A stretch of DNA of 64,000 nt, taken from contig JARUPY010000231.1 of the NCBI GenBank assembly GCA_029817715.1, forward strand, positions 1 to 64,000, in the 5' to 3' direction. Of the stretch, positions 1-8,412 are shown piece after piece (within the stretch, counting starts at the first letter, position 1; every line of letters begins with the position of its first letter). Made by a program: the position numbers and the translations under genes. The stretch is from Melastoma dodecandrum. Its lineage: Eukaryota; Streptophyta; Magnoliopsida; Myrtales; Melastomataceae. The notes beneath the pieces were generated by a model. The model was not told where the DNA came from. It made no database searches and was given only the letters and a program-made list of their open reading frames with translations.

Positions 1-701
1 GCGTCGTGCCGGATGATGTCGCGCCGGCGCGCCGGGTCGAGGATGACCTTGGCGCGCTCGAGGCTCGAACGCGTAATCGTCGAAGCGGCGCACCGCGAAC
101 GGCGCCGGCGCCATGAAGCGATGGCCGCGCGTGGTGTTTTGCCGGCACTTATCCCGCGGACCGCGAAGGCACGACGTCCGGGTCCTCCAGTCTCCGGGCC
201 GAAGGTGGCGAGGATCGAGTGCAGCGGCCGCACCCAGCGCAGGCTCGATCCCGAAACCGAGGCTGCGCCCCAACGCATCGACTTCGGCCCATGGGAAGCT
301 CTCGACGATCGGCGGCAGGATCTCAGCCAGCACCTCGATCGTCGGGCGCCCCTCGCGCTCGATCACCGCCACGTAGAAAATCGCCCTTCTTCGGGTCCGC
401 CTGCACCTTGGCCTGATCGAGCGAGGCGAGGCCTGCGCTCTTGAGAAAGCCGGCGATGGCGGCGTCCGGCGCCCCGACTTTCGGCCCCCTTGCGCTCCTC
501 GCGCGTATCGGGCTGCGCGGCGGGGCAGGTCGGCGACATGCAGGGCGAGGCGGCGCGGCGTCGCGAAGGCGGCGGCGCCGGCGCCGTAGAGGCCCTTGCC
601 TGCCAGGGCGTCGCCGACGAGGCGCTTCAGGTCGTCGGCGGCCTGCGCCTGCATGCGGCGGGGATCTCTTCGCAGAAGAGTTCGAGGAGCAGATCTGGCA
701 T
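1..701 (-). CDS. glyS: Glycyl-tRNA synthetase beta subunit, 5' part, frame-broken, runs off left edge
   Basis: The beta subunit of tetrameric glycyl-tRNA synthetase, which charges tRNA-Gly in the cytoplasm. Reading leftward from an ATG at 701, the protein opens [15 protein letters not shown], the family N-terminus. Further pieces follow in other frames: [33 protein letters not shown], a stretch reading [19 protein letters not shown], and near position 120 [10 protein letters not shown] followed by AVRRFDDYA, all family hallmarks in the correct order. Only about the first third of the gene is in the window. There are several frame breaks; the first, near 657, looks like a lost C. No glyQ is seen upstream, although the alpha-subunit gene often lies nearby. 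The density of breaks is the highest in the window, perhaps because the sequence is near a contig end. Identity is secure; the exact sequence is not. Confidence 0.85.
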
Positions 702-1091
702 CGGGTCCACAAGTCGTCTGGTCGAGTCGCGTGGGGGAAGTCGCTAGGCGCGGATCGTGTAGCGTGGTTCAAGGCCGATGTCGCCCGCGGGAAAAATTGG
801 CTGCCCCGACCGAACAATGTTGGCGGAATCTTCGGAGCCAAAAACGACTTTGGCCGGCCCAGCGTGCTGGCGTGATCGGCCCGCCGGCCGGTTCTCGTCC
901 GCAAACGCGTTGCCCTACCAAAGCCCTTCCCCACAGCGCGACAATCCCGGCGATCGCGCGGCGGGAGGGCGATGACCCTTCGACGTCGCGTGGTCGGATG
1001 GCGGTTGACAATGCAGCCATCCATGGGTGTTACGGTATAACAGCCAGCACCGATGGATGCCGGCATACCAAACCTCTTGAGGAGAATAAGA
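702..1091. other. Intergenic region between divergent glyS and VOC gene
   Basis: About 390 bases separate the two divergent genes. The glyS side shows no clear ribosome-binding site. The right end holds a probable promoter with an overlapping inverted repeat, listed separately. I see no convincing open reading frame or RNA gene in the rest. Confidence 0.6.
1005..1042 (+). promoter_or_regulatory. Candidate promoter overlapped by TGTTA-N5-TAACA operator
   Basis: A perfect -35 box TTGACA lies at 1005-1010. Seventeen bases downstream is TGTTAC, a weak -10 box that forms the left half of the perfect inverted repeat TGTTACGGTATAACA at 1028-1042. A repressor bound there would cover the -10. The repeat is close to the TGTTATNNTATAACA form that I recall for alphaproteobacterial Zur boxes, but other dimeric regulators would fit too. 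It sits about 50 bases before the VOC gene. Confidence 0.45.
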
Positions 1092-1485
1092 ATGGCTGTG
1101 ATTTCTGGAGACGGCGTTTTTTCTCACGTCTTCCTCGGGGCCAAGGATGTCGCCTCGTCGGCCAAGTTCTACGATGCGGCGCTGGCGCCGCTGGGCGTGA
1201 AGAACATGGGCCCGTTCGGCGAGTGGGTGCTGTACGGCAAGGACAAGCCCGCCCTGGTCGTCGGCAAGCCCGGCAACGGCCAAGCGCCGTCGTTCAACGG
1301 AGCGACCGTCGGCTTCGCGGCCAAGAGCACGGCCCGATGTCGACGCTTTCCATGCCGCCGGCCTCGCCAACGGCGGCACCGACGAGGGCGCGCCGGGCAA
1401 GCGCAGCCATCTGCCGGGCGCCTATGCCGCCTATCTGCGCGACCCGGCCGGCAACAAGGTCTGCACCTACACCTTCACCGAGTAG
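1092..1485 (+). CDS. VOC (glyoxalase/bleomycin-resistance) family protein, one frame break
   Basis: A small protein of about 130 residues with one vicinal-oxygen-chelate fold unit. It starts [19 protein letters not shown], typical of the first beta-alpha unit, and ends with [18 protein letters not shown], the usual last strand before the stop. A run of C at 1333-1335 appears one base too long; the frame changes there and good similarity resumes at DVDAFHAAG. The ATG at 1092 is preceded by GAGGAG at good spacing. Substrate is unknown; many relatives are annotated only as glyoxalase-like or dioxygenase-like. It stands alone between divergent glyS and the DAHP synthase and has its own promoter and terminator. 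Confidence 0.8.
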
Positions 1486-1570
1486 CGTGACCTTCACGGA
1501 CGTCGTCGCCGTCGACTTCCGTTGAAGCCCGCGAGGGATGCGTTGCTGCGTACGACTCGGCAGTCGTTGG

Positions 1571-1595
1571 ACGCCGCGAGGTCCCCTCGCGGCGT
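1571..1595 (+). terminator. Strong hairpin after the VOC gene
   Basis: An 11-base perfect inverted repeat (ACGCCGCGAGG / CCTCGCGGCGT) with a 3-base loop is followed by TT. It lies 85 bases after the VOC stop codon and 139 before the next start. The T tract is poor, so termination efficiency is uncertain. Confidence 0.5.
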
Positions 1596-1733
1596 TTCCA
1601 CTGTTGATTGCACCGTGCGCGCGCCGGCCAGAGGCTGCGCGACCGAGGTTCGACGACGTGGCCTCGCATTCGGGCTCGCATCCTGCGCGGGGCGCTGCTA
1701 TAGAAAGCCCCTTTCGAGGAGCTTTGCCGAAAG

Positions 1734-3128
1734 ATGTCCGCCGAACGCTGGGCGCCGCAGAGCTGGAGGGGCAAGCCCATCCAGCAGGCGCCCGATTTCA
1801 CCGATGCCGCCGCCCTCGCCGACGTCGAGCGCCAGCTCGCGACCTTCCCGCCGCTCGTCTTCGCGGGCGAGGCGCCGCAAGCTGAAGGAAACAGCTCGCG
1901 CAGGTCGCCGCCGGCGAGGCGTTCCTGCTGCAGGGCGGCGATTGCGCCGAGAGCTTCGCCGAACATTCCGCCGACAATATCCGCGACTTCTTCCGTGTGT
2001 TTTTGCAGATGTCGGTCGTCACCACCACCTTCGCCGCGGCGCTGCCCGTGGTGAAGGTCGGCCGCGTCGCCGGCCAGTTCGCGAAGCCCCGCTCGGCGCC
2101 GATGGAGCGGATCGGCGACACCGAGCTGCCGAGCTATCGCGGCGACAACGTCAACGACATCGCCTTCACCGCCGAGGCGCGCAACCCCGATCCGCAGCGG
2201 ATGATCCGCGCTTATTCGCAATCGGCGGCGACGCTGAACCTGCTGCGCGCCTTCGCGACCGGCGGCTACGCCGACCTCGAGAACGCGCATCGTTGGATGC
2301 TGGGCTTCGTCAAGGACAGCCCGCAATCGCATCGCTACCAGGAGCTGGCGGATAGGATCTCCGAGACGGTCGGCTTCATGCGGGCGATCGGCCTCAATCC
2401 GGAGAGCCATCCGGAGCTGCGCCAGACGGATTTCTTCACCTCGCACGAGGCATTGCTGCTCGGCTTCGAGGAGGCGCTGACGCGCGTCGACTCGACCTCG
2501 GGCGACCATTACGCCACGTTCCGGCCACATGATTTGGATCGGCGACCGGACGCGGCAGCTCGATCACGCCCATGTCGAATATGCACGCGGGGTGAAGAAC
2601 CCGATCGGCCTCAAATGCGGCCCGTCGATGAAGCCGGACGAGCTGATCCGGCTCATCGACATCCTCAGCCCCGACAACGAGGCCGGCCGCCTCACCCTCA
2701 TCTGCCGCTTCGGCGCCGATAAGGTGGCCGAGTGCCTGCCGCCGCTCCTGCGGGCGGTGACGCGCGAGGGGCGCAAGGTCGTCTGGTCCTGCGACCCGAT
2801 GCACGGCAACACGATCAAGGCCTCGTCCGGCTTCAAGACGCGGCCTTTCGATCGGATCATGGGCGAGATCCAGACCTTCTTCCAGGTCTCGCGCGCCGAG
2901 GGCAGCTATGCCGGCGGCATCCATGCCGAGATGACCGGGCAGAACGTCACCGAATGCACCGGCGGCGCCCGCGCGCTCTCCGACGTCGACCTCAAGGACC
3001 GCTATCACACCTATTGCGACCCGCGACTCAACGCGGAGCAGGCGATCGAGGTGGCGTTCCTGGTGCCGGAGCTGCTGAAGGAGGAGCGCATCGCCCGCGG
3101 CCTGCCCATCGTGCACGCGGCCGAATAG
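1734..3128 (+). CDS. Class II 3-deoxy-7-phosphoheptulonate (DAHP) synthase, frame breaks
   Basis: Catalyses condensation of phosphoenolpyruvate with erythrose 4-phosphate, the first step of the shikimate pathway. The type is class II (plant/AroG-II), about 460 residues. Visible hallmarks are [12 protein letters not shown] near the N-terminus, the region [43 protein letters not shown] and [18 protein letters not shown], in the right order. The start at 1734 gives [18 protein letters not shown], a normal class II opening. Breaks near 1871-1891 (probably two extra bases) and at 2519-2520 (extra T) are each repaired by removing one base of a short run, so I treat them as sequencing errors. The stop is one base from the epimerase start, suggesting co-transcription. 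Confidence 0.92.
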
Positions 3129-3129
3129 G

Positions 3130-3531
3130 ATGATCGGCCGGCTCAACCACGTCGCCATCGCGGTGAAAGACTTGGCCGCCGAGACGGCGCGCTATCGCGA
3201 CGTGCTCGGCGCGCAGGTCTCGGCCCCGCAGGCGATCCCCGAGCATGGCGTGACGGTGGTCTTCGTCGAGCTACCGAACACCAAGGTCGAGCTGCTCGAA
3301 CCGCTCGGCGAGGGCTCGCCGATCATCGGGTTCCTTGCCAAGACGGGCGGTGGTATCCACCACATGTGCTACGAGGTCGACGACATCGCCGCCGCGCGCG
3401 ATCGGCTCGTCGCCTCGGGCAGTCGCGTGCTCGGCGACGGCGAGCCGAAGATCGGCGCGCACGGCAAGCCGGTGCTGTTTCTGCACCCCAAGGACTTTTC
3501 CGGCACTCTGATCGAGCTGGAGCAGGTCTGA
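3130..3531 (+). CDS. mce: Methylmalonyl-CoA epimerase
   Basis: Interconverts (2R)- and (2S)-methylmalonyl-CoA, linking propionyl-CoA breakdown to succinyl-CoA. The protein has 133 residues, the usual length, with two VOC units. The metal ligands expected for the family are visible: His in LNHVAIAVKD, His in GGGIHHMCYEVDD and Glu in GTLIELEQV. The start is one base after the DAHP synthase stop, so the two are probably one transcript, although they serve unrelated pathways. The gene is intact and is followed by a clear hairpin. Confidence 0.9.
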   Translation: MIGRLNHVAIAVKDLAAETARYRDVLGAQVSAPQAIPEHGVTVVFVELPNTKVELLEPLGEGSPIIGFLAKTGGGIHHMCYEVDDIAAARDRLVASGSRVLGDGEPKIGAHGKPVLFLHPKDFSGTLIELEQV

Positions 3532-3544
3532 CGGTCCACGAAAA

Positions 3545-3571
3545 AAGCGCGGCCCCCAAGGCGCCGCGCTT
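3545..3571. terminator. Bidirectional terminator between mce and glnII
   Basis: A perfect 9-base stem AAGCGCGGC / GCCGCGCTT with a 9-base loop is flanked by AAAAAA on the left and TTCGTTATTT on the right. It lies between the convergent mce and glnII genes and can serve both strands. Confidence 0.8.
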
Positions 3572-3591
3572 CGTTATTTCGTGTGGGACGA

Positions 3592-4632
3592 TCAGGCCGC
3601 TTCGCGCGCGCCCTCCTCCTTCTCCACCGAGGCGATCGTCTTCAGGATCTGCGAGGCGATCTGGTAGGGGTCCCCCTGGCTGTTCGGGCGGCGATCCTCG
3701 AGATAGCCCTTGTAGCCGTTGTTCACGAAGGAATGCGGCACCCGGATCGAGGCGCCGCGATCGGCGACCCCGTAGCTGAACTCGTGGATCGAGGCGGTCT
3801 CGTGCTTGCCTGTGAGGCGCATCTCGTTGTGCGGGCCGTAGACCGCGATGTGGTCCTCGCGGGCATCCTCGAACGCCTTCATCAGCGCCTCGAAATATTC
3901 CTTGCCGCCGACCGTGCGCATGTACTCGGTCGAGAAGTTCGCGTGCATGCCCGAGCCGTTCCAGTCGGTGTCGCCGAGCGGCTTGCAATGATACTCGATG
4001 TCGATGCCGTACTGCTCGCAGAGGCGCTGCAGCAGGTAGCGGGCGACCCACATCTCGTCGGCGGCTCGCTTCGAGCCCTTGCCGAAGATCTGGAATTCCC
4101 ACTGGCCCTTCGCCACCTCGGCGTTGATGCCTTCGTGGTTGATGCCGGCGTCGAGGCAGAGGTCGAGATGCTTCTCGACGATCTCACGGGCGATGTTGCC
4201 GACGTTCGAGTAGCCGACGCCGGTGTAGTACATGCCCTGCGGGGCGGGATAGCCCTGCGCCGGGAAGCCGAGCGGACGGCCGTCCTTCCAGAAGAAATAT
4301 TCCTGCTCGAAACCGAACCAGGCGCCGTCGTCGTCGAGGATGGTGGCGCGCTTGTTCGACGGATGCGGGGTCTTGCCGTCCGGCATCATGACCTCGCACA
4401 TGACGAGGACGCCGTTCTTGCGGGTCGAATCCGGGAAGTGACGGACCGGCTTGAGGAAGCAGTCGGAGCTGCCGCCCTCGGCCTGCTGCGTCGAGGAGCC
4501 ATCGAAGCCCCACATCGGCAGCTGCTCGAGCGTCGGGAACTCGGCGAAGTCCTTGAGCTGCGTCTTGCCCCGCAGGTTCGGTGTCGGCTCGTAGCCGTCG
4601 AGCCAGAGATATTCGAGCTTGTATTTCGTCAT
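3592..4632 (-). CDS. glnII: Glutamine synthetase type II
   Basis: Makes glutamine from glutamate, ammonium and ATP. The 346-residue length fits the eukaryote-like GSII of rhizobia and excludes the 470-residue GSI. The N-terminus carries LEYLWLDGYEPTPNLRGKT, followed by LPMWGFDGSSTQQA, the core WFGFEQEYFF (metal-binding Glu), NGSGMHANFS and the conserved PHNEMRLTGKHET. It is intact. It is transcribed away from glnA, with a sigma-54 promoter in the 300-base gap, so it is expected to be induced by NtrC under nitrogen limitation. GSII is not adenylylated. A bidirectional terminator follows. Confidence 0.97.
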   Translation of the reverse strand: MTKYKLEYLWLDGYEPTPNLRGKTQLKDFAEFPTLEQLPMWGFDGSSTQQAEGGSSDCFLKPVRHFPDSTRKNGVLVMCEVMMPDGKTPHPSNKRATILDDDGAWFGFEQEYFFWKDGRPLGFPAQGYPAPQGMYYTGVGYSNVGNIAREIVEKHLDLCLDAGINHEGINAEVAKGQWEFQIFGKGSKRAADEMWVARYLLQRLCEQYGIDIEYHCKPLGDTDWNGSGMHANFSTEYMRTVGGKEYFEALMKAFEDAREDHIAVYGPHNEMRLTGKHETASIHEFSYGVADRGASIRVPHSFVNNGYKGYLEDRRPNSQGDPYQIASQILKTIASVEKEEGAREAA

Positions 4633-4714
4633 CAGCGTCTCTCTCGCTCTTCGTAAGGCAATTCCACGGGACTGCCGGCAGGCGGCTCGCGCCTGTGCGG
4701 GGTCGCGTCAAGCA

Positions 4715-4730
4715 AGCACCAAACATGCCA
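4715..4730 (-). promoter_or_regulatory. Sigma-54 (-24/-12) promoter of glnII
   Basis: On the minus strand the sequence is TGGCATGTTTGGTGCT, with the invariant GG and GC exactly ten bases apart. Against the consensus TGGCACG-N4-TTGCW it differs at one position in the -24 box and one in the -12 box. The -12 GC is about 85 bases before the glnII ATG. Sigma-54/NtrC control of glnII is established in rhizobia. Confidence 0.75.
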
Positions 4731-4773
4731 GTCGCGCGGTCGAAAAGCGTGCGCCGCCGCGGGCCCGACGCCC

Positions 4774-4799
4774 GGCATATGCCTAAGAAAGCGGCATAT
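4774..4799. promoter_or_regulatory. GGCATAT direct repeat, candidate upstream activator site
   Basis: GGCATAT occurs at 4774-4780 and 4793-4799, start to start 19 bases, close to two helical turns. The first copy is part of the palindrome GGCATATGCC. It lies 45-70 bases upstream of the glnII -24 box, where enhancer-binding proteins commonly bind. It does not resemble a standard NtrC site, so its role is a guess. Confidence 0.3.
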
Positions 4800-4932
4800 T
4801 CCCGCGAAACGACGGCTGGAAACGCGCCGCCCCGAGGGCTATCACACGGCGCGTCGGCCCAGGCTGGCGCGGGCGCGCTGCCGTCGCAGGGTGACGGCAA
4901 GGCCGAGAAGTATTCCGAGGAGACGTTCCGAC

Positions 4933-6344
4933 ATGAAAAACGCTGCCGAGGTTCTGAAGGCGATCAGGGACAACGACATCAAGTACGTCGACCTGCGCTT
5001 CACGGACATTCGCGGCAAGTGGCAGCATGTGACCTTCGACCAGAGCATGATCGACGAGGACCTGTTCGCCGACGGCAACCATGTTCGACGGCTCGTCGAT
5101 CGCCGGCTGGAAGGCGATCAACGAGAGCGACATGATCCTGATGCCGGACCCGTCGACGGCGGTGATGGACCCGTTCTTCGCGGCGCCCACGCTTTCGATC
5201 GTCTGCGACGTCCTGGAACCTTCGACCGGCGAGCCTTATGGGCGCGATCCGCGCGGCATCGCGAAGGAGGGAGAGGCCTACGCCGCCGCCGCGAATATCG
5301 GTGACGCCGTCTATTTCGGCCCCGAGGCCGAGTTCTTCGTGTTCGACGACGTCCGCTTCTCGACCGATCCCTACAACACCGGCTTCAAGCTCGATTCGAC
5401 CGAATTCCCGTCGAATTCGGACACGCCTTACGAGGGCGGCAACCTCGGCCATCGCATCCGCACCAAGGCTGGATACTTCCCGGTGCCGCCGCAAGATTCG
5501 GCGCAGGACATGCGTGGCGAGATGCTTGCGGCGATGGCATCGATGGGCGCCAAGGTCGAAAAGCACCATCACGAGGTGGCCTCGGCCCAGCACGAGCTCG
5601 GCCTGAAGTTCGGGCCGCTGACCCAGATGGCCGACCATCTGCAGATCTACAAATACATCATCCACCAGGTGGCCCAGGCCTATGGCAAGTCGGCGACCTT
5701 CATGCCCAAGCCCATCTATGGCGATAACGGCTCGGGCATGCATGTGCATCAGTCGATCTGGAAGGACGGCAAGCCGCTCTTTGCCGGGGACAAGTACAAC
5801 GACCTATCGCAAGAGTGCCTGTGGTACATCGGCGGCATCATCAAGCACGCGAAGGCGCTGAATGCCTTCACCAATCCCTCGACCAACAGCTACAAGCGGC
5901 TGGTCCCGGGGTACGAGGCGCCGGTGCTGCTCGCCTATTCGGCGCGCAACCGCTCGGCCTCCTGCCGCATCCCGTATGCGACGAGCCCGAAGGCGAAGCG
6001 CGTCGAAGTGCGCTTCCCCGACGCGGCGGAGAACCCCTACCTCGCCTTCTCGGCGATGCTGATGGCCGGGCTCGACGGCATCAAGAACAAGATCGATCCG
6101 GGTCCGGCGATGGACAAGGACCTCTACGACCTGCCGAAGGAAGAGCTGAAGCAGATCCCGACCGTCTGCGGCTCGCTTCGCGAGGCCCTGAACGCGCTCG
6201 AGCGGGACCATTCGTTTCCTGACCGCCGGCGGCGTCTTCACCAACGACTTCGTCGAGGCCTACCTCGAGCTGAAGTTTGCGGACGTGATGCGCTACGAGA
6301 TGACGCCGCATCCGGTCGAGTTCGAGATGTATTACTCGTACTGA
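4933..6344 (+). CDS. glnA: Glutamine synthetase type I, two frame breaks
   Basis: The main ammonium-assimilating enzyme, a dodecamer of about 470 residues. Hallmarks in order: [33 protein letters not shown]-like [25 protein letters not shown] (metal Glu), [41 protein letters not shown], and [19 protein letters not shown]. The adenylylation-site region is interpreted as DLYDLPKEE, with Tyr in the standard context. An extra A at 5077-5078 and an extra T at 6215-6217 break the frame; reading resumes with MFDGSS and with [19 protein letters not shown], ending EMYYSY. The gene usually follows glnB in related genomes; here it does not. Breaks are most likely sequencing errors, since the protein is otherwise perfectly conserved. 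Confidence 0.95.
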
Positions 6345-6402
6345 TTTTGCAGGCACACGGCCGAGCAAGCCCTCGGCAGTCCGCAAAGGCCCTACCTGCA
6401 CA

Positions 6403-6435
6403 ATCGGGCAGCATCGCAAAGCGACGCTGCCCGAT
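6403..6435. terminator. Long hairpin between glnA and the small secreted protein gene
   Basis: A 15-base stem (ATCGGGCAGCATCGC / GCGACGCTGCCCGAT, one mismatch) with a 3-base loop lies between convergent genes. There is no T tract on either side. It could be a terminator or an mRNA-stabilising structure. Confidence 0.5.
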
Positions 6436-6497
6436 ACGGTGCAAAAAGCCTAGTGTTTAAGCAGGCTTCGTGCTGAAGCGACAGCCGCTGCCGCTAA

Positions 6498-6716
6498 TCA
6501 CATGCCGTTGCTCATGGACTTCTTCTTCATCATGCCGCTGTGATGCATGCTGTGGCGATGCATCTTCGACTTCTTCATCGATGCCTTCTTGCTCATCATG
6601 CCATTCGACATGCCGCTGCCACCGCCCATGGCATCGTCTGTCTGGGCGAACGTGGCGCTCGAAAACGCGATAGAGGCCGCCGCGATGGCGGCGACGATCG
6701 AAATGGTCTTCAACAT
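6498..6716 (-). CDS. Small secreted Met/His/Lys-rich protein
   Basis: A 72-residue protein. Residues 1-24 form a clear signal peptide (MLKTISIVAAIAAASIAFSS, cleavage expected near AFA/Q). The mature part of about 48 residues is low-complexity, with about a dozen Met and several His and Lys in units such as MSKKASMKKSKMHRHSMHH. This resembles the short periplasmic proteins with MxKDx-type repeats, though the repeat here is irregular and lacks Asp. Met and His density suggests binding of copper, silver or another soft metal, but this is inference. A good ribosome-binding site (AGGGAG) precedes the ATG. No metal transporter lies alongside. Confidence 0.75.
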   Translation of the reverse strand: MLKTISIVAAIAAASIAFSSATFAQTDDAMGGGSGMSNGMMSKKASMKKSKMHRHSMHHSGMMKKKSMSNGM

Positions 6717-6947
6717 TTGCTGCTCCCTGAGATTAATAACTTACGCTCAATGCGATGGGCGGGAAAAAGTGCCCCGATATCTCAATTTTTAAGACGAAGC
6801 TTATTTTGGCTATCTTCGTACGTAGGGTGCGTAAAGAAGTCGCACTTACATTTGTTGAGTAAAGCGCATCCGCATCGAAGCATAAGATGGCCCGGCGGCC
6901 GGTTGCCACTCTGGTATTTTGAAGGCTCCATGCTTCGGCGCGGTCGC

Positions 6948-8252
6948 TCAGGTCGATGCCGTATGTGCCGCCCAGGTCGTATCCGGCGCGGCCGCCGCCG
7001 CGCTGCAAGGCGCACGCTTTCCGGAGGCTTCCAGCACGCCGCGATAGACGCGCATCAGGCGCTCGACATGTGCGTCGAGGGTCGGCGGATCGTCCCAGTA
7101 TGCCCTGTAGGCCGCGCGCGACATGGCGGCGACCGTGGCATCGTCGCGCAGCTCGGCGAGCACGCGCGCGAGGTCGTCGGCATCCGCGCTCCTGAACCAG
7201 CGGCCCGTCACGCCGTCCTCGACCGACTCGCGCCCGGCGCAGGCGTCGCTGACAACGATCGGCACGCCGAGGCCCTTCGCCTCGAGAACCGTGAGCGGCT
7301 GCCCCTCGTACCACAGCGACGGGAAGACGAGCGTCCGCGCCGCGCGCATCGCCGCCTGGACGCCGGCGGCATCCTTCCAGCCGAGCATGCGCGCCTCGGG
7401 ATAGCGCCTCGCGATCTCGCCAGCGATCGGCCCGTCGCCGACATAGGTCGGCACCATGCCGATCTTGCGCGCCGCCTCGGCGAAGACAAAGGCGCCCTTC
7501 TCCGGCGAGAGGCGGCCGACGAAGATCACGTCGCCCGAGGCCGGATCGGCCTTTGGGCCGAGATCGGGGACCGAGACGGGATTGTCGAGGCGGTGGAGGC
7601 GTGCTTTGCGCGGCAGCAGTGGCGTGACGATCGCCTGCTGAAAATCCGAGATCGCAATATAATCGGCGAAGATTTCCGGAAGCCGCGCGACGTGCTTCGC
7701 CGCCGTCAGCCGGACGTTGCGCCAGACCTTTCGCGAGTAGCTGCGCGAGTCGCAGTTCGTCGTCCAGCAGGCGGCCGATAGCGGCTTCAGCTTGCAGACG
7801 TGATGATGCTGATAGTTGTAGAAGCCGCCGTTCGGGCAGAACTGGAAGTACTCGTGGATCGTGTAGACCGCGGGCAGGCCGGAGCGGACGATCGGGCCGG
7901 CGATCGACGGCGACAGCGCCTTCGCCCAGCCGTGCACGTGGACGAGCGTCGACTCGCGCGGGAGCCGGGCGAGAAGCGCGCCGAGCGCCTTGGCGGCGGT
8001 CACGTTCCAGATGCCCTGGACGGCGGCCGAGAGCCGCGACGGATTGCCGACGAGGTCCTTCTGGTCGAGGCAGACCGTCTCGATGTCGTTCTCGGCGAGT
8101 TGCGGTGAGACCGGGCCGGCGGCGGCGAAGACGATCGGGCGATGGCCCTGCCGCTTCAGCCCCACGGCGGAGTCGAAGGCGACCTTCGCCTGGCCGCCGG
8201 TGATGGCCGCGTGATCGAAGCAGATGACGATGGTGAGCGCTTGATCGGCCAT
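6948..8252 (-). CDS. Glycosyltransferase family 4 (GT-B fold)
   Basis: A 434-residue cytoplasmic glycosyltransferase that transfers a sugar from a nucleotide donor. The N-terminal Rossmann half has the glycine-rich segment ITGGQAKVAFDSAVGLKRQG. The C-terminal half has VIFVGRLSPEKG, then the donor-binding EX7E motif in [21 protein letters not shown] cluster FCPNGGFYNYQHHHVCK with later C residues is typical of one GT4 subgroup that carries a His/Cys-rich insert after the first domain. Acceptor and donor cannot be told from the sequence. It is not next to other polysaccharide genes. The gene is intact; its C-terminal tail after residue 415 is Ala/Ser-rich. Confidence 0.85.
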   Translation of the reverse strand: MADQALTIVICFDHAAITGGQAKVAFDSAVGLKRQGHRPIVFAAAGPVSPQLAENDIETVCLDQKDLVGNPSRLSAAVQGIWNVTAAKALGALLARLPRESTLVHVHGWAKALSPSIAGPIVRSGLPAVYTIHEYFQFCPNGGFYNYQHHHVCKLKPLSAACWTTNCDSRSYSRKVWRNVRLTAAKHVARLPEIFADYIAISDFQQAIVTPLLPRKARLHRLDNPVSVPDLGPKADPASGDVIFVGRLSPEKGAFVFAEAARKIGMVPTYVGDGPIAGEIARRYPEARMLGWKDAAGVQAAMRAARTLVFPSLWYEGQPLTVLEAKGLGVPIVVSDACAGRESVEDGVTGRWFRSADADDLARVLAELRDDATVAAMSRAAYRAYWDDPPTLDAHVERLMRVYRGVLEASGKRAPCSAAAAAPDTTWAAHTAST

Positions 8253-8412
8253 GAAGGGAGGCTCTGACGCATAGGAATCCTGTGAAACCTAAGGCCAGCC
8301 CGTTAAGGAGCCGTAAGTGGATTGCGACGACGTTTTTGGTTATGTTCCCGTCGCGGTGCCCGCGCTGTAGGCTATGACGGGACGAATCGGGGCGTGCCCC
8401 TGCGATGGAGTG

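Larger units (their letters stand above)
4633..4932. other. glnII-glnA divergent control region
   Basis: Three hundred bases separate the head-to-head glutamine synthetase genes. It contains a sigma-54 promoter directed at glnII and a short direct repeat further upstream, both listed separately. I see no -24/-12 element directed at glnA and no convincing ORF. No glnB lies here. Confidence 0.7.

Noticed and set aside
3583..4656. A 357-codon plus-strand ORF opposite glnII
   Set aside because: It is the antisense of an intact, fully conserved glnII gene. GC-rich codon bias creates such frames; its translation has no family pattern.
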